64,000 bases of DNA from Aphrocallistes beatrix (Eukaryota > Porifera > Hexactinellida > Sceptrulophora > Aphrocallistidae), in assembly GCA_963281255.1 (NCBI GenBank), contig OY725491.1, positions 2,108,001 through 2,172,000 of the forward strand, in the 5' to 3' direction. The notes under the pieces were generated by a model. The model saw nothing but the letters and a program-made list of their open reading frames with translations, ran no database searches and had not been told where the DNA came from. The position numbers were made by a program, and so were the translations under genes. This document shows positions 21,161 through 30,616 of this stretch, piece after piece; within the stretch, counting starts at the first letter, position 1, and every line of letters begins with the position of its first letter.

Positions 21161-21440
21161 TTACTAGTCCAAGATATAACCCCTGTGAGAGGAAGTATAT
21201 TGTTGCAATTAATTAAAGATTCAGCAACTTGATATAGAACATGGAAACACCTCTTCTGTAAACCCCACCCCACAGGTGATGTTACTGGATACCTAGTTTA
21301 CAGTAATAATCTGGTACAAATCATATCGAATACATACTTCTAAAAGAATATGCATTCGTTTTTGACATAAAATAATAAAAATGTTATTGATTTGATTTAG
21401 CCATCACAGTATTGAAGTTAAAAATTGTAAAATAGTAATA
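21161..21440. other. No feature recognised
   Basis: AT-rich spacer between the minisatellite and a MITE. No gene is seen. Confidence 0.3.
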
Positions 21441-21632
21441 CATACATGCCAACCGTCCCTTTTTTGGCGGGACCTCTCGCTTTTTATCTCTTAATTAATG
21501 GGTGCCCATTTTTTACTGAAAATTTTCCTATTTTATCCCACTTTTTTTGAGTTCGTGTATAATAAATTTTTACTGCGTCCCGCGAAATTCATCACCATGT
21601 CCCGCTTTTATCATGGCTCAAGTTGGCATGTT
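21441..21632 (+). mobile_element. MITE of the ACATGCCAAC family, best-kept copy
   Basis: ACATGCCAACCGTCCCTTTT at the left and CTCAAGTTGGCATGT at the right form about 10-base inverted ends. The interior has GGCGGGACCTCTCGC and ATGTCCCGCTTTTATCATGG. It is about 190 bases; family members lie at 3.6, 4.7, 7.9, 23.4 and 40.4 kb. Confidence 0.75.
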
Positions 21633-21785
21633 TGGTGATACTATATCGTATATTCAATGGGAAATGGTCATGGCCTGATTTCCATTACTTCGGTGTCCAT
21701 AGCAGTTTTAATGCATAAAGATTGATTATACGATTTAGTACGTACAGTATTTACGTAGATAATCTAGAATCAAAACTTAATCAGA

Positions 21786-22112
21786 ATGGCAGCGGCTGGT
21801 GATTTACAAGTGAAGTTCAAAAAGGCAACAGATTTCGTCCGCGCTCTACCTCCCGATGGTAAGATAAAGCCGAGTCAAGAGCTGCAATTGAAATTCTACT
21901 CTCACTACAAACAAGCGACCCTAGGCAAGTGCAACATCCCCCGCCCTGGAGCTCTGGACTTCACAGGCAAAACTAAATGGGATGCTTGGAATGCTCTCGG
22001 CGATATGAGTCAAGATGACGCCAAGAAAGTGTATATAAATGCATTGATTCAAATCTCCAAAGATAATCCAAGTCCTGAAGGGGAGGCGATTATTAAGGAG
22101 ATAACTCTCTAG
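21786..22112 (+). CDS. DBI: Acyl-CoA-binding protein
   Basis: A complete intronless frame of 108 aa, slightly longer than vertebrate ACBP/DBI (86-87 aa) through an N-terminal and a C-terminal extension. It binds medium- and long-chain acyl-CoA in the cytosol and delivers it to lipid enzymes. The signature runs HYKQATLG (40-47), RPGALDFTGKTKWDAW (53-68) and DDAKKVYI (77-84). The ligand-contact positions Tyr41, Lys42, Lys64 and Tyr83 are kept. No membrane segment and no clear peroxisomal signal are seen. No canonical poly(A) signal lies close; AATAAA occurs at 22453-22458. Confidence 0.96.
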   Translation: MAAAGDLQVKFKKATDFVRALPPDGKIKPSQELQLKFYSHYKQATLGKCNIPRPGALDFTGKTKWDAWNALGDMSQDDAKKVYINALIQISKDNPSPEGEAIIKEITL

Positions 22113-22283
22113 ATTCATCGACGAATAGATTTAGTAGAAGTAGTTATTAGGGCATTTTATATTTTTAGATGATGTATTCCTATTTATATTCCTACATTGA
22201 TAGATCAATATGATTCGTTACTTATAAAATATATTCTTATTCTTTGTGACCTTTTTATTCAGGAAGATGTCGGACGGTGTCTA

Positions 22284-22562
22284 TAACGGAGTAACCTGTC
22301 CCCTGTAGTAAAATGTCCGAGCGACAACCTACTTCAAAGTAACTCCTCTCCAGGACAGTTTAAAGTTAAGTGTCCCCCTCCGAAGTAGATTGTCACCAAT
22401 ATAGGAATACCATATTTCGAAGTAAAGTCCCCGGGACATGTCAACGTGTTTGAATAAAATTGAGAGAATAGTGATGGAAAATTAGAAATGTTATTATTTC
22501 CAATGACACAATTGACAAATAGTGAAGAGAGGCAGCTTATTATGGAGGACAGGTTACTTCGT
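22284..22562. mobile_element. Possible MITE with AGTAACCTGTCC ends
   Basis: CGGAGTAACCTGTCC at the left and GGACAGGTTACTTCG at the right are near-perfect inverted repeats about 265 bases apart. The target duplication is unclear. Confidence 0.4.
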
Positions 22563-23405
22563 TACGACGTCGGTTCAGAAGAACGATCCTGAAATCTAAC
22601 GGTCCGATTTCTACTAAATCTCGTATATTGGATTTCCATTTAGAGCTCAACTATCGAACTGCTGGACATTTTTACTATCTACGTACGTACTTTCTATTCC
22701 ATTTACTCTGATTTTATCTTTGTACACTAACTAGATGCTAATATATAGAACAAACATTTGTATAGTGACGTCTTGAAGAATTGTATCTTCATCAACTAAA
22801 GTATACAAGTACGAACTACCCTTCAGTTAAAACCCTTAGTAGCCTTGAGGTCGAGGTCGTACATCTGTACCGTTAGAGATTTATAGGCACAAGTGCAGAT
22901 ATTCAATCCTTCTATAATGAATAGATACGTATAGTGCGGACTGGAATGTTTGATGTGTAATATTTTTGCTAATTTCTCTGTTTGTCAGAATGTATGCGTG
23001 GTCTCTCAATCTTCAACGGATAAAACAATTTCAGAGATGCTTAGAGCCTACTCTCACACTCCTAACTGACAGCTGATCGATACGTGAGGGTACACATCTC
23101 TCCCGGGAGGAACTACCTAGATGTTGCCAGGTGTTCTATAGCACCACATTTAATCTGTTGGCATTTAGATCCCTTTATGAACTATCTCTGTTCTTTGTAA
23201 ACTGTTCCTAGCTAGTTCTTCGCTCGTTTATTTAGCTGTGATATCAGCTGGGATGGTGTCCACCTCTGACAAGAGTGTCACTTCTCTTTGTGCCACCATT
23301 TGGTGGATCTGTTTGACAGCGTCACTGAGTTATCATTTCCTCTCTGCCACTTGTTGAGTCAACTCTTTTAAGACTCTTCCTCTTCTATGTGAGAGACATG
23401 TCCAT
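22563..23405. other. No gene established
   Basis: On the minus strand around 23,235-23,335 a short open stretch reads like a coiled-coil piece of an RBCC protein (AVKQIHQMVAQREVTLL). It has no start or clean exon borders, so it may be a relic. The rest shows nothing recognisable. Confidence 0.3.
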
Positions 23406-23592
23406 GCATGCTAACCCTACCATTTTTGGCGGGACGTCCCGCTTTTTTCACTCTTCTATTTAGCTAATTTTCGCGAGTGTCCCTTTTCAATTTTCCCATT
23501 ATGTCGTGCTTTTTTAGATTCCATGTCTAATAATTTTCTATTACATCCCGCCATGTCCCGCTTTACCATAACTCAAGTTGACTGTATGCATG
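23406..23592 (+). mobile_element. MITE of the ACATGCCAAC family
   Basis: CATGCATGCTAACCCTACCA, then TTGGCGGGACGTCCCGC and CGCGAGTGTCCC, ending CATAACTCAAGTTGACTGTA. Same layout as the 21,441 copy. Confidence 0.65.
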
Positions 23593-23744
23593 TCTGGGAT
23601 TTTGGGTGGTTACAACTATGCTTATTGTAATATTAATATTGTAATGTTTCTAGTTGGATGCATTATTGATATTGTGATTCTTTATATATTTGTTAGATTA
23701 TTAATGGAATCAACATAAGGATAAGAGTGATATTTCTTGTATTA

Positions 23745-23812
23745 CAGTGGATATCGGTTATAAGAACACAGTTGGGAACTGCATATAATGTTCTTATATC
23801 CGGAATCTACTG
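23745..23812. mobile_element. Miniature 68-base pogo-type palindrome
   Basis: TA, then CAGTGGATATCGGTTATAAG; the inverse TATATCCGGAATCTACTG, then TA. It is almost entirely inverted repeat. Confidence 0.6.
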
Positions 23813-24053
23813 TATCATGTGCATAGTTATTCCCGTATGTACTCAAATAGTAGCCATCCCTTAATAATCGCCCCACTCACTATGTGAGGATATATGATAT
23901 TGTTTTTTAACTGAATTACACTAATTTTCTGCTTTTTACGACATAAATTATATTATAAGTCGCTAAATCCAGAACTAGATGGGACCTCGATGAGATATCC
24001 CGAGTTGAAAACAGATTTAACCTTTCAAATGATTGCAAATCAGTTTTTATCAT

Positions 24054-24896
24054 ATTCGTGCTCAGCATCAAATTTCCGGCAATTTGATATACAGGGTGGG
24101 GAATAAGTTCTGCCACAAGCTTCATTAGGTATAAAATTTCTTATACTCAAACAATCTTAGTTATTTTGGTCCTTAGAGATTGTAATTCGAATATTTTCAA
24201 TGATTTAAAAAGATTTTTCGATTCTATGACTTAGAAATGTGTTTTGTATGGTGAGTTTGAGAAAAAAAAATGTGTCCTAGTCCACAGCGAAAATCGTGAA
24301 TCAGGGCCCACTGCTTCTGTAAAAAATGTCTTCATAATCGATGTCCCATGACGATTTAGCACCTGGTAGCTTTCATTCGCCATAGAAATATTTCATAAAT
24401 CCACTGAATTCGTTATCAGAAACGAGAAAAAGTTATTCAGCCGCAGTTCAAATTAGGTACATTTTGCAAAATTCCCCAAAATGGCACTTTTTTTCACATC
24501 ACAAAGAAATCTGATCCAATGGTCTTCAAAATGCACTGATCTGAACATCTTATATCTCTACAAATTTAGAGTGTTCGAGGAAAATGTGTGAGCTAATTTT
24601 TCCTAGAATTTGAAGACTCTGGGAAGATAACTTGAAAAGCAGTGGGGCCTGATTCACGATTTTCGCTGCGGACCAGGACACATTTTCCCCCCAAAACTCA
24701 CCATACAAAACACATTTCTAAGTCATAGAATCGAAAAATCTTTTTAAATCATTGAGGATATTCGAATTACAATCTCTAAGGACCATAATAACTAAGATTG
24801 TTTGAGTATAAGAAATTTTATTCCGATCTCCAAATTTAGTGTAAACCATATCGATATGTTTTTCTCGGCTATGCTTGCTGAGTACGAATTTCTTAA
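24054..24896. mobile_element. Palindromic element interrupted by a CAGGGTGG foldback MITE
   Basis: The left arm ends AATTTCCGGCAATTTGATA. The right remnant ends near GCTGAGTACGAATTTC (24,880-24,893), as in the 19,823 element. Between them lies a CAGGGTGG MITE (24,092 to about 24,821) related to that at 8,073, with its right terminus lost. Confidence 0.65.
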
Positions 24897-24912
24897 TATA
24901 AATAGTCTAAAT

Positions 24913-25271
24913 CAGTGATTCTCAAAGTGGGCCGTAGAGCCCCTCAGGGGGCGCTGAAAGGTTGTTGGGGGGCGCGATAATTTAAGGGGGCGCTAATGTG
25001 TTTTGTTAGCAATACATCTACGATATTTGAACCTCAAAAAAAATATGTATTCCAGAATATTGATGGTCAATCTTTGAACCAAATTTCAACATTCACTGTA
25101 GTTGTAAGAGCTAGAAAGTACAATAATCACACTGTCAATCGTTTTCTGTGACTAATTAATATAATAATTACACTGTTGATGGCTTACGGATCATGAGTAA
25201 GGGGAGGGGGCGGTGTCGACAGTAAAATCCTGATTAGGGGGCGGTGTGCTAAATTATTTTGAGAAACACTG
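24913..25271. mobile_element. hAT-type MITE with 8-bp target duplication
   Basis: The ends CAGTGATTCTCAAAGTGGG and TTTTGAGAAACACTG are typical hAT (Charlie/Tip100-like) termini. GTCTAAAT is duplicated exactly at 24905-24912 and 25272-25279. It is 359 bases, G-rich in part, and non-coding. Confidence 0.9.
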
Positions 25272-25436
25272 GTCTAAATGTTAGTTTTAAAATATTATGG
25301 TTTGCTGCTGGTGGTATTCATGTATTTTTAACGGTAAACAGACTCATAAATTTTTGTTTCGTCCCTTTAACTCCTATGAAATATAAGAATGGAAAATTTA
25401 GGTGGCATAGATGGATAAATAGATGGATTGATATGT

Positions 25437-26302
25437 TCACATTTCAATTTCATCTTCGGTTTCATCATCCGATGCAGTTCCTTTTTTCATATTGCCACAG
25501 TTGTCACCTTGGCATCGTCCGCATGCTTGGGAACAGTTGAGTCCTTGTTTTCTGCAGCTACATCTGAGACTACTACAGCCTGTGGAACAGTTACAGTGGA
25601 TCATTTTCAGGAGTGCTTCGGGTGCAGGGTTACTGTCCAACATGACTGGGATTAGGCTGTTATCTTTGCAGTTCCATCCCCATTCGTTGACCTCCATATC
25701 ATCAGCCATGCCCATCCACATCATCACCTGGAAATAACACCTCAGAGTGAAATTTCGTGGCGTAGGCTGTAGGTGGCAGTTTTTCGGGTGTAACGAAGCT
25801 TTTTGCAGAGGAAAGTGTATCTCAAGTCGCAAAGACGGTCACCATGTTTTGCATTGAACAACGCGATCCTGACTTTATAACCAGTGCTTTCTATCACAAC
25901 TGGGTCTTTGGTTTGGTGCAGAAAACACCCTAGCATAGCTTTTTAAGATGGAATCCTCTTTGAACATGTACAGAACAGACTTCTTTCCGAGGCCGAAAAT
26001 GCTGGAAGTGGTGTCACATCCGGTTAATGCATGCAGAAAAAGCAGGCTGTGGCAGATTTCGTCCCCAAGCACCTGCTTATCACCTTGATGTCATACACTA
26101 CGGTTGGTTTCCCTTTATCCGAGCGGAAGTATATCTTCTTTGCATTATTGTTAGGAGTGTAATGCAGCAACAGAACCAATAGATCCATATCCTCGACTAT
26201 GAGAGTTGTTGTTTTGAAGGAGGCCATTGATACTGCTGCCTTCACAATGTCAACATCGGCATCCTCCTCAACCTGTATTACATGGCACCCTCTTTCTCTC
26301 AT
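25437..26302 (-). pseudogene. Decayed PIN-like/CXC gene typical of a DNA transposon
   Basis: Minus-strand pieces in order: a PIN-like part (26,302-26,024: GCHVIQVEEDADVDIVKAA, TLIVEDMDLLVLLLHYT, YDIK); then SLLFLHALTGCDTTSSIFG in the next frame (26,072-25,875); a middle part (25,936-25,742); and a C-terminal cysteine-rich CXC part (25,740-25,437: NSLIPVMLDSNPAPEALLK, CSSLRCSCRKQGLNCSQACG). This order is known to me from uncharacterised metazoan repeat-associated proteins. At least two frameshifts separate the pieces (near 26,060 and 25,900), so it is not functional as one protein. Confidence 0.7.
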
Positions 26303-26305
26303 ACG

Positions 26306-26659
26306 TTCAGAAATGAGATGGATGAGGGCCTGTTTGTTGGATTGGAAAGGGAATCCTCCTTATTACTACAGCCTCCGCCACGAAATTTCCCTCTCTGAGG
26401 TGTTATTTCCAGGTGATGATGTGGATGGGTGGCTGATGATATGGAGGTCAACGAATGGAGATGGAACTGCCAAGATAACAGCCTAATCCCAGTCATGTTG
26501 GACAGTAACCCTGCACCCGAAGCACTCCTGAAAATGATCCACTGTAACTGTTCCACAGGCTATAGTAGTCTCAGATGTAGCTGCAGAAAAGAAGGACTCA
26601 ACTGTTCCCAAGCATGCGGACGATGCCAAGGTGACAACTGCATACTTGCCAACCCATAG
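26306..26659 (+). pseudogene. Inverted partial copy of the CXC tail
   Basis: The plus frame from 26,429 repeats the CXC part of the preceding relic (ADDMEVNEWRWNCQDNSLIP, CRKEGLNCSQACGRCQGDNC) with few changes, in the opposite direction. The two copies form an inverted repeat of about 260 bases around the PIN-like part. Confidence 0.75.
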
Positions 26660-26735
26660 CAAGTCTTTAGCGGGACGGACACGTGCATTTTGGCGGGACA
26701 TTTAGAAGTTTGGCGGGACAAAACACATCAGTACA
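26640..26735. mobile_element. Possible ACATGCCAAC-family fragment
   Basis: CATACTTGCCAACCCATAGC followed by repeated GGCGGGACA phrases. It resembles the MITE family end but the inner order differs. Confidence 0.3.
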
Positions 26736-26876
26736 TAAATTCAATGTTATATGTTGAGATTACAATATATCAAAGCTGAAAATCTTACTTACGTAAGTAT
26801 TTTATAAAATATAAGTGGAGAAATAACTAGGAAATAATAATTATTAAACTAGTTGGATAATTCGAATTCATATAGA

Positions 26877-27205
26877 ACTAATTGTATTGTATTGGGTTAC
26901 AATACAGGGTATTAAGAAATTGATACCCTCCGGGCATGCCTAATTTCCGGGACGGGACGGGTTAAGATACCTAATTTCCGGGACGGGATGCCGCCCCGTC
27001 CCGGAAATTAGGTATCTAGATTTTCCGGGACGGTCCCGTCCCGTCCCGGAAATTAGGCATGCCCTGCCCTCCTTAAATTTTTAAATGTAATCCCTTATAG
27101 TATTAAGTCTGATAATACTATAAGGGATTACATTTCAAAATTTAAGGGGATCAATTTCTTAATACCCTGTATTGTAACCCAATACAATACAATTAGTATA
27201 GGCCA
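26877..27205. mobile_element. Foldback element with about 45-base arms and palindromic core
   Basis: The left arm TTGTATTGTATTGGGTTACA continues to ATACAGGGTATTAAGAAATT; the right arm is its complement. Inside lie a palindrome of the CCTAATTTCCGGGACGGG unit (26,937-27,065) and a second hairpin, AATCCCTTATAGTATTA with its inverse (27,088-27,131). Confidence 0.75.
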
Positions 27206-27348
27206 TCAATTCTAGTTATAATTCGAGATAAGGCATTTTCTAAGTATAAAGGGGATTTAAGTACGTAATTATAAAATTTTATAATACATATATTCTATTA
27301 TTTTAGTATAAACACTTTTGTTTGATATTTTAGCATCGCTTTGAAACT

Positions 27349-27924
27349 ATGGCGACCAGAGTGGTTTTGGAGAATTTCCAATCACTTAAAATGAACAAAT
27401 TCCAAGAAATGAGAGAAAAGTTGTCTCAGAATTTCTCTGAACTTTCTACGTTGGTGAATCAACGAAAACTAGAATTAGATCGTAAAATCAACGATTTAGA
27501 AATTGAATACAACAGCAAATATAAACAATTCGAGAAAGATAAACAAACTTTGACCAAGCTAAGTGAGCACAATGTACACGAATTGTCACAAAATTCACTG
27601 TTACAGTTTCAAGAATATTTAAACAAGGAAATTAATGCCAAGATTCAAGAATTGACAGATGAGTTTGAAAAGCATTCGGAACTGAAACTAATACTGAATT
27701 GGAACTATGATGTTCTGATGAATGAGATTGATGGAATAGACGTTGAACTAACGCGCCGTGTGAATAGAGAAGATGAAGAAAGTACTTGCGGTGTGGTTTT
27801 GCCTGTTAGGAGTGCTCCACGTAGACACAGACATGTTTTTTCACCACCCCGTACTCCCACAACTTCCGTTCAGAGAAACCCTATCGGCCATTGTAGTGTT
27901 GAATATAATTCTAGTTCTGACTAG
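27349..27924 (+). CDS. Coiled-coil protein, RBCC-like, function unknown
   Basis: A complete frame of 191 aa in one exon. Residues 10-135 are predicted by eye as coiled coil (FQEMREKLSQNFSELSTLV, QRKLELDRKINDLEIEY), in style like the coiled coil of the 15.8-kb RBCC/NHL-like frame. The rest is basic and Pro/Ser/Thr-rich (RSAPRRHRHVFSPPRTPTTS). No RING, B-box or NHL repeat is present. It may be a short lineage-specific relative of RBCC proteins. No partner or pathway can be named. Confidence 0.65.
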   Translation: MATRVVLENFQSLKMNKFQEMREKLSQNFSELSTLVNQRKLELDRKINDLEIEYNSKYKQFEKDKQTLTKLSEHNVHELSQNSLLQFQEYLNKEINAKIQELTDEFEKHSELKLILNWNYDVLMNEIDGIDVELTRRVNREDEESTCGVVLPVRSAPRRHRHVFSPPRTPTTSVQRNPIGHCSVEYNSSSD

Positions 27925-28794
27925 CGGGAAGTAAATCTGAACTTTCATTTTATTTTCTATCTTTATATTCCAGGATTTAAATGTTCACTAATATTTGTTG
28001 TTAATTATTAGTTTGCCGACTATACTTTAGTATAGTGGCTAACTTCTGAATCGAGCGGCTATATATATATGTGTTTATATTTTCTTGGTGATTCCTATCC
28101 TGACCACAACATAAGAGATAATGAGGTGAAAACTTGGGAATAGGTGCAGCCTGGGCCTAGGGTGGTTACCTCTGGTATGACTTTTGATCCGACACCAAAT
28201 GACGAAATGAGACACCTTTTTAGGTGCAGACAGGAGCTAAACTCAAAATCCATGAATGTAACACCCTGATTGGTGAATCTGAAGAAATCAAGTATTACTA
28301 ACACAGAACGCGATTAAGAGTAAGAGTAAGAGAAATATAAAGTTTGAGTTCTGTTGCATGAGATTTTGAGTCGTGTGAGATATTGAGTCATTAATATTAA
28401 CAAACCATGGCTATTCATCTTCCATGAGATTTTGAGTCATTATTGTAAAATAGTACAAGGGCTTCTCAACCGCAATGATGAATCTGAAATTAACAGTATG
28501 ACAGTAACGAATTTATTACGATCTTACGCACACACACCCTGCAACCTCAAAGTTCATTCAGTTTTATACGTATTAGTTCAATGACAATATTAAATATTAA
28601 TTACTGAACGAGATAAACCATATGATTTAGTTAACAGTTAGGACCGTATAATTTAATTAACGAATTTCAAATGTTACTTATTTTCTCATTTAGGCCATAG
28701 AATAAATGAAACTAGAGAGGGCTGGCGGCTTTTTATTTTCATTCATTTAGACTAAATTAATAGATATAATAATATTATGTTCACATACTACAGT
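27925..28794. other. No gene; one short repeat
   Basis: At 28,354-28,450 the phrase TGTTGCATGAGATTTTGAGTC, AACCATGGCTATTCATCTTC and a second GAGATTTTGAGTC parallel the end of the TGTTGCGTGG foldback element at 33,493. The rest is AT-rich and unassigned. Confidence 0.35.
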
Positions 28795-29266
28795 CAGGGT
28801 TGGCATCTTTAACCCAACGTGCTGGGAAAAACCCTTTTGTTGTTTAAGCTGGGTTAAACCTCGTTATTCCTAAATACAGAGAGAGATCTGTATAAAGAGC
28901 ACTTAGAATCTGCAAATCAGATAGTTTCTAGCAAGTGGCAGGGAGTATTAAGTGAATTGTGTGCTTTCCAGGCCTAATTAGACAAATCCATTCCTGCAGC
29001 ATATGTTCAATGAAACATTACTTGAAAAAAAACACCACGCGTATTGTGGTTATGCATCAAAAAGACATACAAATATGTCATCTGTGCGATTTAGCCTTGT
29101 TTTTGCTGCATCTGCCACCAAGTTAGCCTCTATTGAGCGAATTTTTTCAAACTTGAGATTCGTGCAAACCAAACTGAGGAATAGATTGGACTTAGAGAAG
29201 GCATCCAAACTAGTTACTTGTTATCGTGAACAACGAGGGTTTACTTTGACTGGTAACTATGATTAA
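28795..29266 (+). pseudogene. hAT transposase C-terminal relic
   Basis: CAGGGTTGGCATC at 28,795 resembles a hAT terminus. The frame at 29,003-29,266 ends in a hAT dimerisation (hATC) segment: ATKLASIERIFSNLRFVQTK, RNRLDLEKASKLV. Upstream sequence has stops in every frame, so only the C-terminal tail is readable. Confidence 0.7.
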
Positions 29267-29895
29267 TTATATGCAGTTGGTAGTTTTAATAAAAAACGTA
29301 TTCTGACACTGACAGTGATATATATTCACATAATTATTTTAACTGTAATTGAGTTAGGTATAATCCATATTAACCAATAATATTGAATTTTATTGGAAAA
29401 TTAAAACCCTTCAATTTCAATGAGCAGCGCATTTTGTCACATTTTGAGGCGAAGTGTGAGAATATGAATAAATTTCAGATCAAGTTAGAGAGTCAATCTA
29501 AGTTGTTTATATACATTGAGTGAAGTGTAATCCCTATTAGTCTAAAATAAATCGTCCAGACAGAGGTAAAATTTTGTACGGGCGGGGATGATAAGCAAGT
29601 AATTTATTTACATGTCCTAAAGAAAAGGTTTTCTATGTGCTGTGTAAACAATATTTACCAGGTTACAAATTTAAACATCACACAAACTATATTAATTCGC
29701 TAGTTCATCAGATACTGTGATGCATCCAAATATTCTAATTAACATACAACACCAATTACACAATTATTTCACGTTCTCAATGTTCTCTATCTATGTATCT
29801 GTAAGATCGATATCAAACTTCATTCCATAAGTTAATACATTACTGTTAATCATCGATTTCACAGGCTAGTAATGTTCGTGAAAATTTGTAATATA
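29267..29895. other. No gene recognised
   Basis: AT-rich 3' flank of the hAT relic. Its right terminus was not identified. Confidence 0.3.
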
Positions 29896-29969
29896 CAGTC
29901 GACTCCGCTTAATAGGGCCACATCGGTCAGAGGACATTTTGCCCCGATTAAGCGGAGGACCCTATTAGC
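29896..29969 (+). mobile_element. Left part of a pogo/Tigger-type MITE cut by the gap
   Basis: TA, then CAGTCGACTCCGCTTAATAG and CCCCGATTAAGCGGAGGACC, as in 55,776-55,967. The remaining about 120 bases would fall in the N run. Confidence 0.8.
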
Positions 29970-30169
29970 NNNNNNNNNNNNNNNNNNNNNNNNNNNNNNN
30001 NNNNNNNNNNNNNNNNNNNNNNNNNNNNNNNNNNNNNNNNNNNNNNNNNNNNNNNNNNNNNNNNNNNNNNNNNNNNNNNNNNNNNNNNNNNNNNNNNNNN
30101 NNNNNNNNNNNNNNNNNNNNNNNNNNNNNNNNNNNNNNNNNNNNNNNNNNNNNNNNNNNNNNNNNNNNN
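29970..30169. other. Assembly gap of 200 N
   Basis: Exactly 200 undetermined bases. It lies between two repeats and could also hide a first exon of the following receptor gene. Confidence 0.99.
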
Positions 30170-30463
30170 ACGAATTTTGAAAAATATGCGAGAGACTAGT
30201 TTCCAAAGGTTGATATGGGGTTTTAGGGTGTATATTCCAAATATCGTATTTTCGTATTATTGGATTTTTTTGTTAACAATGCATTCATATTTCATAAAGT
30301 AAACAAATTTGAAATGAATTAGTGAAGTATCAATATTTATCACCCGTAGGTGCTTCTGAATTTGTTTATATTCCCAGGGGCCCGCAGAACGACTCTGCGA
30401 GCATGAAGTGCTCGCCAGCCTCGCTACGCAAGTGTACGAAGCGTATACGAACGATATTAATTA
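30170..30463 (+). mobile_element. 3' end of a second Helitron-like family
   Basis: GAGACTAGTTTCCAAAGGTTG and GGGGTTTTAGGGTGTATATT match blocks at 61,862 and 61,987. It ends in GC-rich sequence GGCCCGCAGAACGACTCTGC with tail AAGTGTACGAAGCGTATACG. Its 5' part is lost in the gap. Confidence 0.55.
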
Positions 30464-30616
30464 AGACTAGTCCATGATAACATAGCCAGATTAATCAGAA
30501 TCGACTAAACTTTAAAATGATATTTACTACTCTAAAGGAGAAATACACAAATGATTATAAGTTTATTAATTCTCGAATATTAGGTTTATCATTTACAGTA
30601 ATTATGTATCGTTTTA

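Noticed and set aside
29859-30206. Frames spanning the N run
   Set aside because: Artefacts of undetermined bases.
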